Shown: positions 42,408-56,399 of the stretch, piece by piece
Layout: each line of letters begins with the position of its first letter
Numbering within the stretch: position 1 is the first letter of the stretch
Assembly: GCA_030141605.1 (NCBI GenBank)
Contig: JAQGDQ010000113.1
Span: 549,187-613,186, forward strand
Source: Tubiluchus corallicola
Lineage: Eukaryota > Priapulida > Priapulimorpha > Priapulimorphida > Tubiluchidae
Direction of reading: 5' to 3'
Length of the DNA stretch: 64,000 bases
Translations under genes and position numbers: made by a program
Notes under the pieces: generated by a model
Told to the model about the DNA's origin: nothing
The model's input: the letters and a program-made list of their open reading frames with translations, nothing else
The model's database searches: none

Positions 42408-42459
42408 TGGAAAACACTGTGATTTGTGGGATTTTTAGTAATTTTAGAAAAACAGAAAA

Positions 42460-42802
42460 ACTTGTGAGATTTTTAGTAAATGTAGTTACTCTTATTAACG
42501 AAGATTGTCTCCTGTTGTCCTTCTGGGAATATTTATTTTAGTTACTTTAAGAAAAGAAAAGCAAATTTTGTATACTTTGTGTCTTTGTTCGAATTTATTG
42601 TGGCTACATTTTGATTAAATCTTTGAGTTTTTAAATGCCGCACGTTCTTCGAACAGAAACACAAGAAACACAGTATTTACTTTGTTTTTTTAATATATGT
42701 ACTAGAAAGAAAAGAAAATATATGTACATATATCTTTTCTGTCCCTTTTTTCTTTTCGTCTCATTCGCGCCGTTGTTTTTGTTTGCGACAAATTCAAGTT
42801 CA
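42460..42802 (-). repeat. Right arm of a 1.4 kb inverted repeat
   Basis: Reverse-complement partner of 41368-41735. The spacer of about 720 bases holds an (AT)n tract and no gene. Could be an old foldback element or two inverted copies of one dispersed repeat. Confidence 0.88.
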
Positions 42803-43002
42803 AAAACATGTATGACGTACTCAATATATATATATATTTGTATTGAGTAATGAGCAATACACAACATCGTAAGATACTTAGATCAGACTAAGATTTACGT
42901 CTAAAACCTGCTTATACTGGTTTAAACCTACGTTCTTGAACACTAGCCCTTCGCCAAGACAAACCGTGGTGTTACAATTCGTGCTAGTATCACACATACG
43001 TG

Positions 43003-43005
<3 letters not shown>

Positions 43006-43039
<34 letters not shown>
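43006..43039. repeat. (AT)n microsatellite
   Basis: Pure AT dinucleotides. Confidence 0.95.
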
Positions 43040-43041
<2 letters not shown>

Positions 43042-43969
43042 ACACAGTTCACTTATGACGTGGCACACAGTCTCGTAGCTCAGCAACAAACTTGGATTTT
43101 ACTTTGTAAGTATAAAACTTGCCGAATTTGTGCAGTAGCGCCGTATTTTTAAATTCTTGGTCTCACAAACACGTTCGTGACTATTTCTGCTGCTAAAAAT
43201 TGCGTTCAGTTGTGATACTATTAATTTTCTAAGTTAATATTAATTATCAGAAGCATTTTGGCATTATCATACTTGTAAAAGAGTACTTTTTATCTTACTT
43301 TAAGAACCAGAAAAATCGTGCTGTTCACATTTTAAATCTTTATTAAAATTTATTTTTTTATTTAAGCTTTTTGTAATTTATTAACAGTGAGAACGAAAAA
43401 GCAAATTTGCTACCTCGAATTTATAACAAGCATAAAAGAAAAAAGAAAAATAAACAAAGATTATTATAATATTATTTGTTTACTAGTGGTCATGTTTTAG
43501 TTAAGCCTTTCGTATTTTCATGTTTGTCTGAAATGAAAAAAAACAAAAAGATCACTTTTTATTACCTGACAGTATAAACTTTGCAAAATTATATAGCGCT
43601 TTCTCGATACACGAACAATTTACACACTAGTCTAAAAAGAACTAACCCTGCGATGCTTTTCCCCAAGCCTGTAAATTATTAAAGAAATTTGCAGAATTTT
43701 TCACAGAGTTCTGAATTCTGTGGCGCTTTCCATCTAAGCTTTCCAATTCGACCTGAGGCGAGCCATAAATGTATCAGCGGTTACATGGGTAAAACTACAC
43801 GTCTAAGTGCCCAAAGAAAAACTATATAGATTCTTTTTTAGAAAAAAGGTTTTTTGTTTATGTACCTACCGTTGTAGTTTCCATTTATTACTTTGTGATA
43901 TTCTGAAGCAAAACTTTTGATATTATAACTGTGAGTTACATAAAAGCAATCTTTATTGTTATTATTATG

Positions 43970-43993
43970 ATCATCATCATCATCATCATCATC

Positions 43994-44049
<56 letters not shown>

Positions 44050-44065
44050 TATTATTATTATTATC
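43970..44065. repeat. (CAT)n followed by (TTA)n microsatellite
   Basis: About 26 CAT triplets with one ctt interruption, then ATT triplets. Poly-Asp and poly-Ile open frames here are by-products. Confidence 0.97.
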
Positions 44066-44069
44066 GTAT

Positions 44070-45500
44070 ATATTAATTTCGGTGGCATGTGTATATATAT
44101 ATATAGCCATATGCCATGTGGATATATATATCAATGAGTAAATATATAAACGACCAACCTACAGCTCTAACGGTTAGCTATAACTAAATAATTATGAATG
44201 TAGGTGTGAGTCAGGTAGTCAGCTTCAGGACGATCTATTGGTGCTCAAGTTGTTTTGTGGTTCCTTGATAAAAGTATATATGAAAGGAATAACAACAATG
44301 ACAACCGACAATGACAAGCAACAATGACAACGACAGCAACAATAGATACTACTGCAACAAAAACAGCAGCAGTAACGATGACAACAACAATAATAGGAAT
44401 CGGGAAGCTATCAATGTCTTTTGTATACATTTTTACTAAAATTGTCATCCATTATCTAGGACCTGACTTGATTTTATTAGATTTCTACTGTTGAAGACGT
44501 CTAAGACTCTGAGTAGTTCTAGCTCTGTGCATAATGAATCTTCAAAACTTTATCAACGCCGTCAGCAGATGACACACCATGCTAGTCTAATCTTCAGTAT
44601 CCTGCCTTGTAGATTGTTTGTTTAGCTGTTTGGCAAAAATTTGCAAAGCCGAAGGAACTGCTACAACTTGTCTATAAGCATGTTCTTATGCCAAAGACGT
44701 TCATTTCGCGGCATGCTGGTAAGAAGTCATTCAGCTTTCCTTCCAAAAAGGCATAACACACGTGTACAAGTGTCAAACACTTTGCAGAAATGACAAACCC
44801 GAAAGTCTACCAATGAACAACAATAAGGATGATAAAAACAATGGTTAGTACGTTGGCTTGTCGTTTGCCCATATGGGTTTGTGCCAAACTAAATTACAAA
44901 TCAATTATTGATCGCGAGGAAAAGCTAAGAAAATTGAAACTCTAGTGTGGTATTTGTAGAAAACAAAAGAAATCCTTCATGATTCCTTTGCTGTGTACAG
45001 TTTTGTTAATAATCACAAATATCCATAAACATAGTCAGAAAGCCATGCCATGCATTTCTGTTCGTGTGTTTGAATTTTGTAAATGTACGTGTGTCTGTAC
45101 TTATAGAAATACAAATCTCCTTGTACTTAGCGTGAACTGTCATAAATTAAACCGTTATGGTTTACTATAAATTTCGTGCAGAACGCCTGCGTCTAAGAAA
45201 GTTACACTGAGCCGCAGGCAGCCATTTTACATTCGTTGTAAGAAAGACGCCAAGAACTTCACGAATTTACGACTAAAACAAAAATGATAAATAAAAATAT
45301 AAAACGTTCTGACTTTCAAAAACGCATCATGCGTAAACAGGTCGTATCAGGTTGTAGGCTTCTCCTTCCGATACGCACGGAGCGCATATTACAAATAGGT
45401 TTTGACTGGCTTCATTACAGGGGAGGAGAGTTCACGAAGTTCAACAACTTTCTATGGACTTTAAGCGACCCCTTTGGATAATTATCACGCAGTTTCTTTT
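44070..45500. other. No gene recognised
   Basis: Degenerate aacaac/gacaac repeats at about 44288-44400. Other frames look random. Confidence 0.45.
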
Positions 45501-45639
45501 CCCGAAAACGCAAAAATTACATCTCGTCTACTGCAGCCTGGACTAGTACAGCGTTTGGAATTTCTACAAAAATTCCAGTGTCTTTGTCGCTAACACATGT
45601 TCTCCTGTTGGGGAGGCAATCTTACTTTTCCGCTCTGCG

Positions 45640-45649
45640 CCAAATAAGG
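45640..45649. promoter_or_regulatory. Perfect CArG box (serum response element core)
   Basis: CCAAATAAGG fits CC(A/T)6GG, the SRF site. It lies in a GC-richer patch (45530-45800) that could be a promoter for a plus-strand transcript. Confidence 0.3.
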
Positions 45650-45802
45650 GAGGGGATGAAACTTTGCTCGGTGACGCTGCGTATCTGTCATCCACTTCTC
45701 GGCTTCTCATTCGTTGAATCTCCTTGAAACCCTAGCCAGCTCCCTCCTTGTCTAGACCAAACGGTGGGCCTGCCATATATGTAAGCCGGCTGCCATTCCA
45801 GA

Positions 45803-46421
45803 GTGGTTCTGTTGCTATTAAGGGAGACTTGTCAGCATATCGCGTCTCATACGTGGTACGCGTGGAGGCTGAAACGAGTGTTTATGAATAGACCAAGCAG
45901 TTTGTCACCTAGTAGGATGACCACAGAGAGACCAGCCTTAATGGTATCGTGGAGTCATGCAGAGAGCGTCTCATATAAAGGTCTGCATAACTGTCATATG
46001 TCAGCAGTACGATACAACTTCTACTTGAGTTAACTTCTACGACGTTTCTTTTTAGTTGACATTACGGTTCACGATTGACAATACACCAGGACCACGTTGT
46101 GAAGTACCAGTGAAGCTAGTACTACATTCTTCTCGTGTTGGCAATATTGACTTTTAGTTAAACTCTTTCATCAAGTCTGTTGTTTATGAATCATGGAGAA
46201 ACAACTTATTTTTCGCAACGGAAGTGTAGACGGAAGTCGACGAGAGCTTATTATGGAACCCGTACCTCTTTACAGCCCGTATTACATCTAAATTATGGAA
46301 TGTAAAGAAGTATGGAGTACCTATAAGCAGTATCAACGTCAACATCGCTTAACACTTGCCTGGAGGTATATCAACTCACCTATCACGTGTGAAATTAGCA
46401 TAAATTATTTACAGCAATAAA
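45803..46421 (+). other. Possible short transcript unit, uncertain
   Basis: Downstream of the CArG-containing patch are an open frame (Met at 45881 to the stop at 46031-46033, MNRPSSLSPSRMTTERP...), a 32-codon frame in good start context at 46193-46291 (MEKQLIFRNGSVDG...) and an AATAAA at 46416-46421. None matches a known protein. It may be chance. Confidence 0.2.
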
Positions 46422-48044
<1,623 letters not shown>

Positions 48045-48240
48045 TTTCTCGCTTGGTGAATTTTGTCTCTCCAGTTTCACGCATATGCAAAGCACTTTCA
48101 AAGTTTGATAGCAGTATCACTTTATACTGACGTACTGAAAAACTAACTTTTTACAATCGCCATAAAAGGTCAACATTTTCTATGTGGAGCAGTTCCGCAT
48201 AAAGAAAATAAATCATCAGATTTCTTTCATTTCTGTTTAA

Positions 48241-48294
<54 letters not shown>

Positions 48295-48372
48295 ATTACT
48301 ATTATCATCATCATTTTCATTATCATTATCATCGTCATTGTCAATATCATTATCATTATTATTATTATCTCT
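48241..48372. repeat. (TTA)n and (ATC)n microsatellites
   Basis: (ATT)n at 48241-48290, then imperfect atc/att triplets to about 48372. Confidence 0.95.
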
Positions 48373-49324
48373 TATATTAATATTATTAATTACTCTATCA
48401 TACGCCCCACTTAGTAAGGAAATAAAAAATAATTAGCGCAGTACATATTTACCATTACACTTTTTATAGGAACTAGCTAATTTTGTCGTTAGTAGCTTAA
48501 TTAGGGAAGAATGAAGAAAACCCTTCACAGATAACATTCCTCTATAGTGTGACTGCTAGCTTTGCAGAGTCTAATTTCTGCTTCTAAATTGGAAATGAAT
48601 ATGGGCGAGTAGTTTATTGAACCAATATAAATCCAAACTAAACAAATCGTGCTCAATAAGTGCAGCAACTAAATCCTGATTCACATATTTAAGAAAGGAA
48701 CCAGAAGTGGACGAAGACATTCTTATGTTCAAACTATGAAACGGCTTGTTCTTGTTCTTAAAGGCGTTGTGTACTTTGCACACGTCGTCTCTTCATACCC
48801 AGAACATTGTCGACTGGTTTTTTTACATCCTTCATTTGTTATTTTGCACTTTTAAGTCCAGATTAGCCCGTCATTACCATGTATTTATCTATGTTATCAT
48901 TTATTCAATAGTTATCGTTACTTTGTACCTAAATGTACATGGCATGGTCTATAAAAAAACTATTAATTAAAGACAAAAGTGTCGTGACCACTCTATCGTA
49001 CAGACAGTAGTGTCCATTCTGTAACGTTAGGATTGTCATACGATAAAGAATGTTCTGTAGAAAATGTTGATCTTATGGTGAACAGAGGTGGTGATCTTAT
49101 TTATAGTAACAAATGTAGGAATTTCATCAACTTCCTTTGGTTCTTTCTCAACCAAAATCTTGTATACGCTTTTATAAGTTTGACGTCATTTTTATGACGA
49201 CTAAACACGTGTTATTAAGCTGAATGTGATACTGTCCAGTCTGACAAAGGGTTCTCTAGAGGATGGGAGTACAGTTTCATCAGATACCAGTATCATATTG
49301 TTTAGCTCATGTTTTATTGTACAG

Positions 49325-49480
49325 AGCAGCAGCCCCAAGTTCATGTAAGAAAAGCCAATCCCTTTACAACAACGCAGCAGCAGCTGTTGAAGCATCTGAT
49401 GCGGGGTATCATGTTGCTACAGCATCTTCTTCAGCATCAGTACCACATCCCGCTGTCAGGCATTCTTGCTCCTGGGCTTG
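49325..49480 (+). CDS. Candidate coding exon, Gln/His/Leu-rich
   Basis: 156 bases between a good acceptor (gttttattgtacag) and a good donor (CTTG|GTATGT). Two frames are open: one Gln/Leu-rich (QQPQVHVRKANPF...TTTQQQLLKHLMRG...), one Ala/Ser-rich (AAPSSCKKSQSL...). The CAG-rich composition may itself keep frames open. No partner exon found; I do not recognise the product. Confidence 0.25.
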
Positions 49481-49599
49481 GTATGTGTGTCTTCTCGAAG
49501 TGTGGAAGATGATACGAGTCGTATCCCTGCGGATCTGGGCATATGTGCAAACTTGTCTGTGTAGAAAATAAAACGCAGGCTAGCAAACGAAAAATATCC

Positions 49600-51091
49600 G
49601 TGTTGTGACATTGCCAAGATCTTGGCAGTTAGTAATGCGCATTAGTATGTTAATACTTTCTTTCTTATGCCCGTTTATACAGGCTATATTCTCGACTGTA
49701 ATTTGCCAAGATTATCTAGCGAAATAAACAGTTGGCTGCTGTAAGTTTTGATTGTAAAATGTTACGCGGTTTCGAAAGTTTAAACCTATCTTTATCTAGA
49801 TTTTGCAAAGGATGCTTTAGCAGCTGCTCATGAAGCAAGTAACGATTTATTCACAGGATCGTCGTAATACATGAAAGACACTTTCTTATATCCAGTTTCA
49901 TAGATTCTTTACAGTAGTTCGTCAAGAATGTCCAGTAACTAGACGAAAATCTGTCTACTGGTGTACGTTTTATAATAAAAAAATACGTTATATAGTTTCA
50001 ATAGCTGAAGTCCATCTTTATCTACGTATTTCTAATATTGATACTGACGTCTTATCAAATGCTTGTAACGAATTCATTATAAATTTGTTCACGGGCTTTA
50101 TGTGTTTAGTAAACGAGTCCTAAAAGTGGAAAATTTTGCGATGGCTCAGAAATAAGTTAAAAAATACAATGAAAACGTTATACTATGACAACACAGCTAC
50201 CTCTCAACATTACACGAAGAACGCATATTCAAAGTTTGAGTTAGTCATCTTTCTGTGTATACCAAGAATTAGTCTTTTCGCATTTCTTTTGTTGTTAACC
50301 GGTTGTCTTTACAAAAAAGTTGCGGTTTTGCAAAGATTTTGTTTTTTATTTTACAGTTATTAAATACCATCTAAATGAATGTCTGGTTGAACTGCCAATG
50401 AGTTTATTAAGGTTGTCTTTTGACGTTTTAATAGAGATGTGTTCAGAAATGTTTTCCAAATTAGCTAGTGAATACAGATGAACTACAGCCCCTAGAGAAA
50501 CCTGTGTTTTGAGTAGTTTGAACCTCAACTTCAGCAGTTTCACGGAGTCGCATCCCGTGCATGCTGTAGGACAGATCTCTGTATTTTTAGCTGTTCTAGA
50601 TAAAGTTCACATTGCGAAGACCTCCTGCCGTTGCTGAAGCCATAGAGCCGACCTTAAATAGCGCACTTTCACACTTTCGCAGCTTGCCAAACTTGAGAAG
50701 TCACCCGAAGCATCAAGTTCGCCTCGAGCATGGAGGGGGGGGCATCGTAATAAATGCAATAGCATTGCAGCTCTTTAATTATGTGATTAAGCCTATTGAA
50801 ACTTTAGTCGTGAATTAGTGGAATGGGAAGAGGCGGCTTGTGGTTGCCACAGATAATGCTTTCAAAAATAATATGATTCCTCTTTGCAATGTAGATGCAA
50901 GAGTCCATGGATGCTTATCCTGCCAAAAGTGTAGTATTAATTCCAACAGGCTCTGTTTATCACTAAATACATCTTGAAGCTGGTTTTCAATTGTTTAATA
51001 TTGAACCCTGCGCCTTTAATAAGCCTCACTTAGTAATTTTCTTTGTCCTCTTTGATACTTTGTAATTCATTGTTATTCGTGACAGAAAAGT
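49600..51091. other. No gene recognised
   Basis: Short frames only. Confidence 0.45.
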
Positions 51092-51690
51092 TTAGTTAAT
51101 TTAATTTAATTTATTGGGCTAACAGTTAGCATTTACAAATATATCACAGTTATTACACAATACGTATTTACACAATATTAATGACAATAATACAGATTAA
51201 AAAAGATTATATAAATTAGAACATCATAATTTGTGGTATATACCCAGTTGAAACACATAACTATTAAACATAGGATAACGTAACAAACATAACAATAATC
51301 AGACGTTTGGATAATATAATGTTATTTTTAATTCGCACTAATTATTCCGTTTGCCCTGATTTTAAAACAATCTCTGACAAAGTTACTAATTAAATCTAAC
51401 GCTTCGCATCGTCATTTCGTAAAATCAATTTAAATTCTTCATTATTGTTCATATCTGGTAAATTAGGAAATAGGCCTAATCTCGAAATTTGGTCAAATAA
51501 CATTTACGTTTCATATCATACTTTTTACAACGCAATACCAAATGTTCCTCACTTTCATTATCTAAAGTATTACAATATTTATGCACTCTTTAATTAACAG
51601 GTATTTTAATAGGCTTATGATGTCGTCCACTTTCTATGGCAAGAGAATATGAACTTATACGCAATTTAGTAAATGCAAAATAAATTATGA
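51092..51690 (-). mobile_element. 3' end of a LINE, 5'-truncated
   Basis: The minus strand reads SSYSLAIESGRHHKP, a stop, then VHKYCNTLDNESEEHLVLRC, the post-RT segment of many invertebrate LINEs (SSHxLxIExGR...CxxC...DExHFLxxC). It ends with an aataaattaaattaaattaaac tail near 51092. Stops show decay. No target duplication identified. Confidence 0.75.
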
Positions 51691-51699
51691 TGAATAAAC

Positions 51700-53600
51700 A
51701 GATCTTAAAGCTATAATTTTTTAGCATGACACAGGAGTTGTTTTCCAACAAGTCAACAAACTATGGCCATTGACTACAGTAACCGCCACTCTATATTATT
51801 TTGTAAACTAACTTCATTGGAAGCTCAAGGGTTTAAAATAGGCAAACAGTGCAGTGAAAAACTTTTCAAATTTGACCTTATTTAGGAGTTCTTTTAAAAA
51901 TGAGAACAAACTATTAGAGCGAATTGAATAGCATTAATTGCTTAAGCGAAATCTACTTTTGTTTAGCCCACTTTTAGACGCTGCAGTTAGAATGTCTGTC
52001 AGACTGTCAGCTCTACACTGAAGTTTTATACGGAATTTGTTGCAGGCATTTCTGGAATGTTTCGTAGAATGTTGAAAACTGTTTTTCTGCCCGACGGTTC
52101 ACAACTTGCCAAGGTCGAAAGGCCAAGGTCAAAGTAAAAAGACTTCCGAAATTAGGTGCTATAGAAAAAAAATGATTTCCAAAAATGATGTTTATCCCAA
52201 AATGAAAAAAAGAACAAAATTAGCCTTTAAACTTTTTTCCACCCATTGTAGTACGACCTTCTGGAAGCATCAGCAATAACCCTTAAAAGGCCACCAACTT
52301 ATAGTGTTTCTTCAGACTTGTCAACAGATGTCACCTGGTGACGTATAATATGGTATCACTCACACTGTTTACGGCACTGATGGCACCATGTATACAAATA
52401 TTACTTTTAAACTAAGAAGAGCTAATATACCGTTAAAGTGTGTCATATTTTTGGTCTTTCTATGAAATCGGCTTCAATTTGTTCAGTTTGACAGTTTTAG
52501 TTTTCCCAGGCCAGTCGAGCTGTAGCGACGGATATGGAAGAAGCCAGGCATATTGAAGCCCGTGCTCAGAATTCTGCTGTACAGTTTTGCTATTGATCTG
52601 TGCAGGCAGTCAGCAGTTAGATGCCTCGTCTAGTCTCAACAGGGCTTCATCTGCCACTGATGAAAAGACGAGGTTCTGTCCATCCTGATGTGGTCACTGT
52701 ATGATTATCATCAGCACCATTAGTTCAGGATGGTCAGTTAACCAAGAGGTGAATAAGATCTGCAACAGTTGTACTGCGACCTCTTTACGAAAGTCTTGGT
52801 GGTTTTCCGTGTTGCAGTGTGCAGATGTAATTCAGGTCATCTCTGTCAGAGTGACCACAAACCAGAATGTGATTTGTGTCAGAGATGTTTATGTGACACC
52901 TTATTACTTTTGCATTTATTACGTGTCTCATAGTGGAGATAGAATGAGCAACAAGGGCGAAACTTGTCTAATCTCAATCAGAAACACTGAGAATGTGCAT
53001 GGGCTGTTCCAATAGATATCTTGACGAAAAAGTGAAAACAGGGATTCTCTTGAAGTAAGTACTTCTGGTGCTGCCAGACATTCTAAAATATTTTGGCAAC
53101 ACTTTGGTATGGCAGCTTAGGGAGTGTGCACAAAAATTCTGAAATGTGGCTGCGGAAGCTTCCAGATTCTAAAGTAAAGTAGCATTAGCTGATAATCCAC
53201 AAAGTGAAGATAAACCTTTGCCACCAGTTTTAATGCCCGCTGATTTAACCGCTTTAACCACCCTGTCTGCTCTTTGCCTCAGTGCTTTCCAATTTGCAGA
53301 TGTAAAACTAACGAAGTAGTCACGTTGTCCTCGTCGATTGCGCAATAAAAAGTGGAAAAATCGACGTGTCTGGATGATCGTTCGTTGACCCTGCCACTCC
53401 CAGGAACGAAGCCAAAGCAACTGACGATGACATTTGGCGCCTTACTGAGTCAAATATTTTTCAAGCTATGCAGAATTTTCATTGGGAATTATGCTTATAT
53501 TTAACTTACACTGACTTTCAAACGTTTAAGGGCTCTTAATACTCACTGTTAGGAGAAACTGGCTGAGCTGAACCAGGCTGCAATTCACTTTTGTATATGA
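51700..53600. other. No gene recognised
   Basis: Frames at 52701-53015 (plus) and 53169-53420 (minus) are open but match nothing known to me. ccaaggtc occurs twice at 52111-52132 (orphan nuclear receptor half-site-like). Confidence 0.4.
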
Positions 53601-53649
53601 AACCATTGGAAGCTCGATACATTGCAAAACTTACATAGCACCATTCATC

Positions 53650-53825
53650 TCATCGTCATCTTTGTTGTCGTCGTGTTAATAAGCATCATCGTCATTATTA
53701 TAGTCATCATCATCACCATGGTCATCAATAGCGTCGTCGTCGTCGTTTTCATCATCGTCATTGTCTTCGTCATCGTTATCGTCATCATCATGATCATCAA
53801 CATCGTCATTATCAATAGCATAACA
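53650..53825. repeat. Degenerate (atc/gtc)n trinucleotide tract
   Basis: Mixed atc, gtc and att triplets giving a hydrophobic Ile/Val open frame that is a by-product. Confidence 0.92.
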
Positions 53826-53974
53826 TGGTCACTGAAAAAAAAATGAATAAGTAAGCACGATCCAATGTCTACTCCATTGAATTAGTTTATTGCAAAGTCA
53901 ATTTAACCACTTTTGTGTATAGCTTAGAATAAATGTAGAATCACATGCGTCAGCTTTGGTCAGTTTAAATAGAT

Positions 53975-54246
53975 GGGCTAGAGATTCTGGGTCTTTGTAG
54001 AGTAACTACTAGCAGTTTTGAATTTTGTGTTCTACGTTAGGTGACTACGAGAACTCTGTCAGTTTTGAACTTGGGTCTGTGTTGGGTAACTACCTGAACT
54101 CAGTCAGCTTTGACTTTTATATGCCTATGTCGGGTTGCTACCAAAACTTTGTTAGTTTTGAATTTTGAGTCGATGTCGGGTAACTACCAGAACTCTTGTC
54201 AGTTTTGACTTCTACATGTCTATGTCGGGTAGCTACCAAAACTACC
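53975..54246. repeat. Minisatellite, unit about 45-48 bp, five to six copies
   Basis: Units start agttttga and contain tatgtcgggtaactaccagaac; full copies at about 54014, 54060, 54105, 54153 and 54200, with a partial one before. Diverged by about 10-25 % by eye. Confidence 0.9.
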
Positions 54247-54451
54247 AAAACTGAGTAGCAGTACGCAATACAGTAAACATATCTGGTTAACAGATCTGGT
54301 TAAAACAGATTTCAAATATAACGGATAATTTTTTGCTCGTCCAATACTTTGATTATACCTGACAAGTCCGCAGTAGCGAAACTATTTACGTAGGTATATA
54401 ACTTCTTTGCACAAAAGAAACATGTAGCCTGGGCAGTGAGGCAGAGGAAAC

Positions 54452-54532
54452 TGCGTAGAAGCCGATTTTTCCGACATTAATCCACCCATTTAATAACAAA
54501 GTCCAGCGTTGCTTAACAGCCGCTCTTCAGGC
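54452..54532 (-). repeat. 5S-rRNA-derived fragment, copy 2
   Basis: Minus strand gcggctgttaagcaacgctg-gactttgttatta-aatgggtgg aligns to the 5S 3' region and shares with copy 1 the loss of ctt before the atggg block. Confidence 0.65.
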
Positions 54533-56175
54533 CATGACCGGTAACCCCGTTCCCCATTTATTGAAGGTTAATGCCGGTTACCTCTGTAAGTTGTCTGTTT
54601 GCATGCAATTTATTTTATTTTGAATTTTAGTTACGATGAGGACACGTTTGAATAACGCTGATAATGTTTGGAATAAACTTCCAGTAAATTGCTATTTCTA
54701 TAACAGTTTTTTCTTATCAAAATGGGATTACACGTTGTTGCAGTACAAACTTCCGTTATCATAGACATGATGTTTCAAGACTAAGCATTGGGCAATTTAT
54801 TTTATAAGGCACCAATATATTGACACCGAATTCCCTTAAATATAATGTTGTTGTTAATGATCCCGAAACGAAATTGATCCAACGTTAATTTATTGTTAAT
54901 TTGTGAAATTCACAGCTAACTGACATAAACTACACTTCTAAGCTGATACAGCAGCCAGCACCGAATCGCAATGCACTTCACTATATATAGAAGCCATGTT
55001 ATCATGAAGGCTGGCAGGCTACTGCCCGGTTAGTGAAGCCAAATCATTGGCGTCAGGAATAAACTTGACTGCAGACGTTGCATTATTAAGGTAATAAAAC
55101 TACCCATGGTATTTGCAGTGCGGTGGGCCTAACCCCAGACATGAATGTTGACAATGGGCCAACAACGTTAATTCAGTAGATAAAAAAACATTGCAACGCG
55201 TCCTGAAAGCATTCTTTAATAATTACATTGTTGTATGCAAATCAGATTCCAGCAATAAAAGTCATCTGCAGTGCGACCGGAATCTCGCTCACTATCAAGG
55301 CTGATCCTTTAAGAAGAGGCACTAGATTAGCATAGGTACCTTAGCCATGTTCGGATACATGCGAATACAACGAGGATGACGACAACCTGAAACAGTATGG
55401 CGAATGGAACTACCTGCAACGAATATTGAACGCTGCAGTTGCCTATCTCTTTACTAACTAGATTCGGCGTTGCTGAACTTCAGTTGCTAAGCACACCCTG
55501 TTAGCACGCAGCTTCTTATCTCTTTTAACGTAAGTTAATTTGTGCCAAAGCATAGCAAGCGATTCTGTAGTAAAAACAGTACCGTATTTAATTGCATTGC
55601 ACTGTAGCGTACTGTAAGTTGAAAAATGAAGTGATTTTGATCATGGAATAAACTGATTAAAAGGGAAACGTGTATTTTGCAGACTGTTATTGACGAAATT
55701 ACATGGAGAAGATGCATATAAAATCAAAGTAGAATTTGACACAAGCTGCTAATAGTGTCTTGGTTGAGACCAGCGACGGACTGAACCCACAGGCCTTCCA
55801 ATGGATCCCTCTGTATGAATTTACGGATCACGAAAAACGTTTCCACTCCAAGATAGTTAATTGCCACATTGAGTAAGAAACTCATTTATCAACTAAAAAT
55901 CGTTTTTAATCATGATTGTCGTCGTCGTCAATATCATTATCACGTTAAAAAGGTAGCAGCGACAGCAGTGACAACACTAAAGTCTTAATTATCGGTTTTA
56001 CGGTTTCAAATTTATGACCGCAACTTGCTAGAAAAACAAAAGTTTTAACCGTAATTAAAAATTACACGTACTGATCATAGGCATTCGTAACTAGGCATTG
56101 TATATTTATTTGTAATTGACATGTTTGTCTCTGCGACAATTGCCGTAGTAGTAGCAATAACTAGATCTACAATAA
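54533..56175. other. Repeat-bearing, no gene recognised
   Basis: Apart from 5S-derived copy 3, nothing supported. Confidence 0.45.
55431..55500 (-). repeat. 5S-rRNA-derived fragment, copy 3
   Basis: Minus strand ttcagcaacgccgaatctag-ttagtaaagagataggcaactgc aligns to taagcagcgtcggg..tggttagtacttggatgggcgaccgcc. More diverged than copies 1 and 2. Confidence 0.6.
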
Positions 56176-56179
56176 GTAT

Positions 56180-56326
56180 TTGCTGCTGCTGCTGCTGCTG
56201 CTGCTGCTACTGCTACTGCTACTGCTACTGCTACTGCTACTGCTACTGCTACTGCTACTGCTACTGCTACTGCTACTGCTACTGCTACTGCTACTGCTAC
56301 TGCTACTGCTACTGCTACTGCTACTG

Positions 56327-56360
<34 letters not shown>

Positions 56361-56394
56361 CGCTGCCGCCGCCGCCACCACCACCACTTTACCT
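56180..56394. repeat. Compound microsatellite (CTG)n-(CTACTG)n-(CTA)n-(CCG/CCA)n
   Basis: About nine CTG, then about twenty CTACTG hexamers, then about ten CTA, then CCG and CCA triplets. Long Leu, Cys-Tyr and Val-Ala frames are by-products. Confidence 0.97.
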
Positions 56395-56399
56395 GCTAC

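Noticed and set aside
43838-44137. Poly-Asp and poly-Ile frames
   Set aside because: By-products of (CAT)n(TTA)n.
52111-52132. Nuclear receptor response element
   Set aside because: Two ccaaggtc half-sites in a gene-free stretch; expected by chance at this scale.
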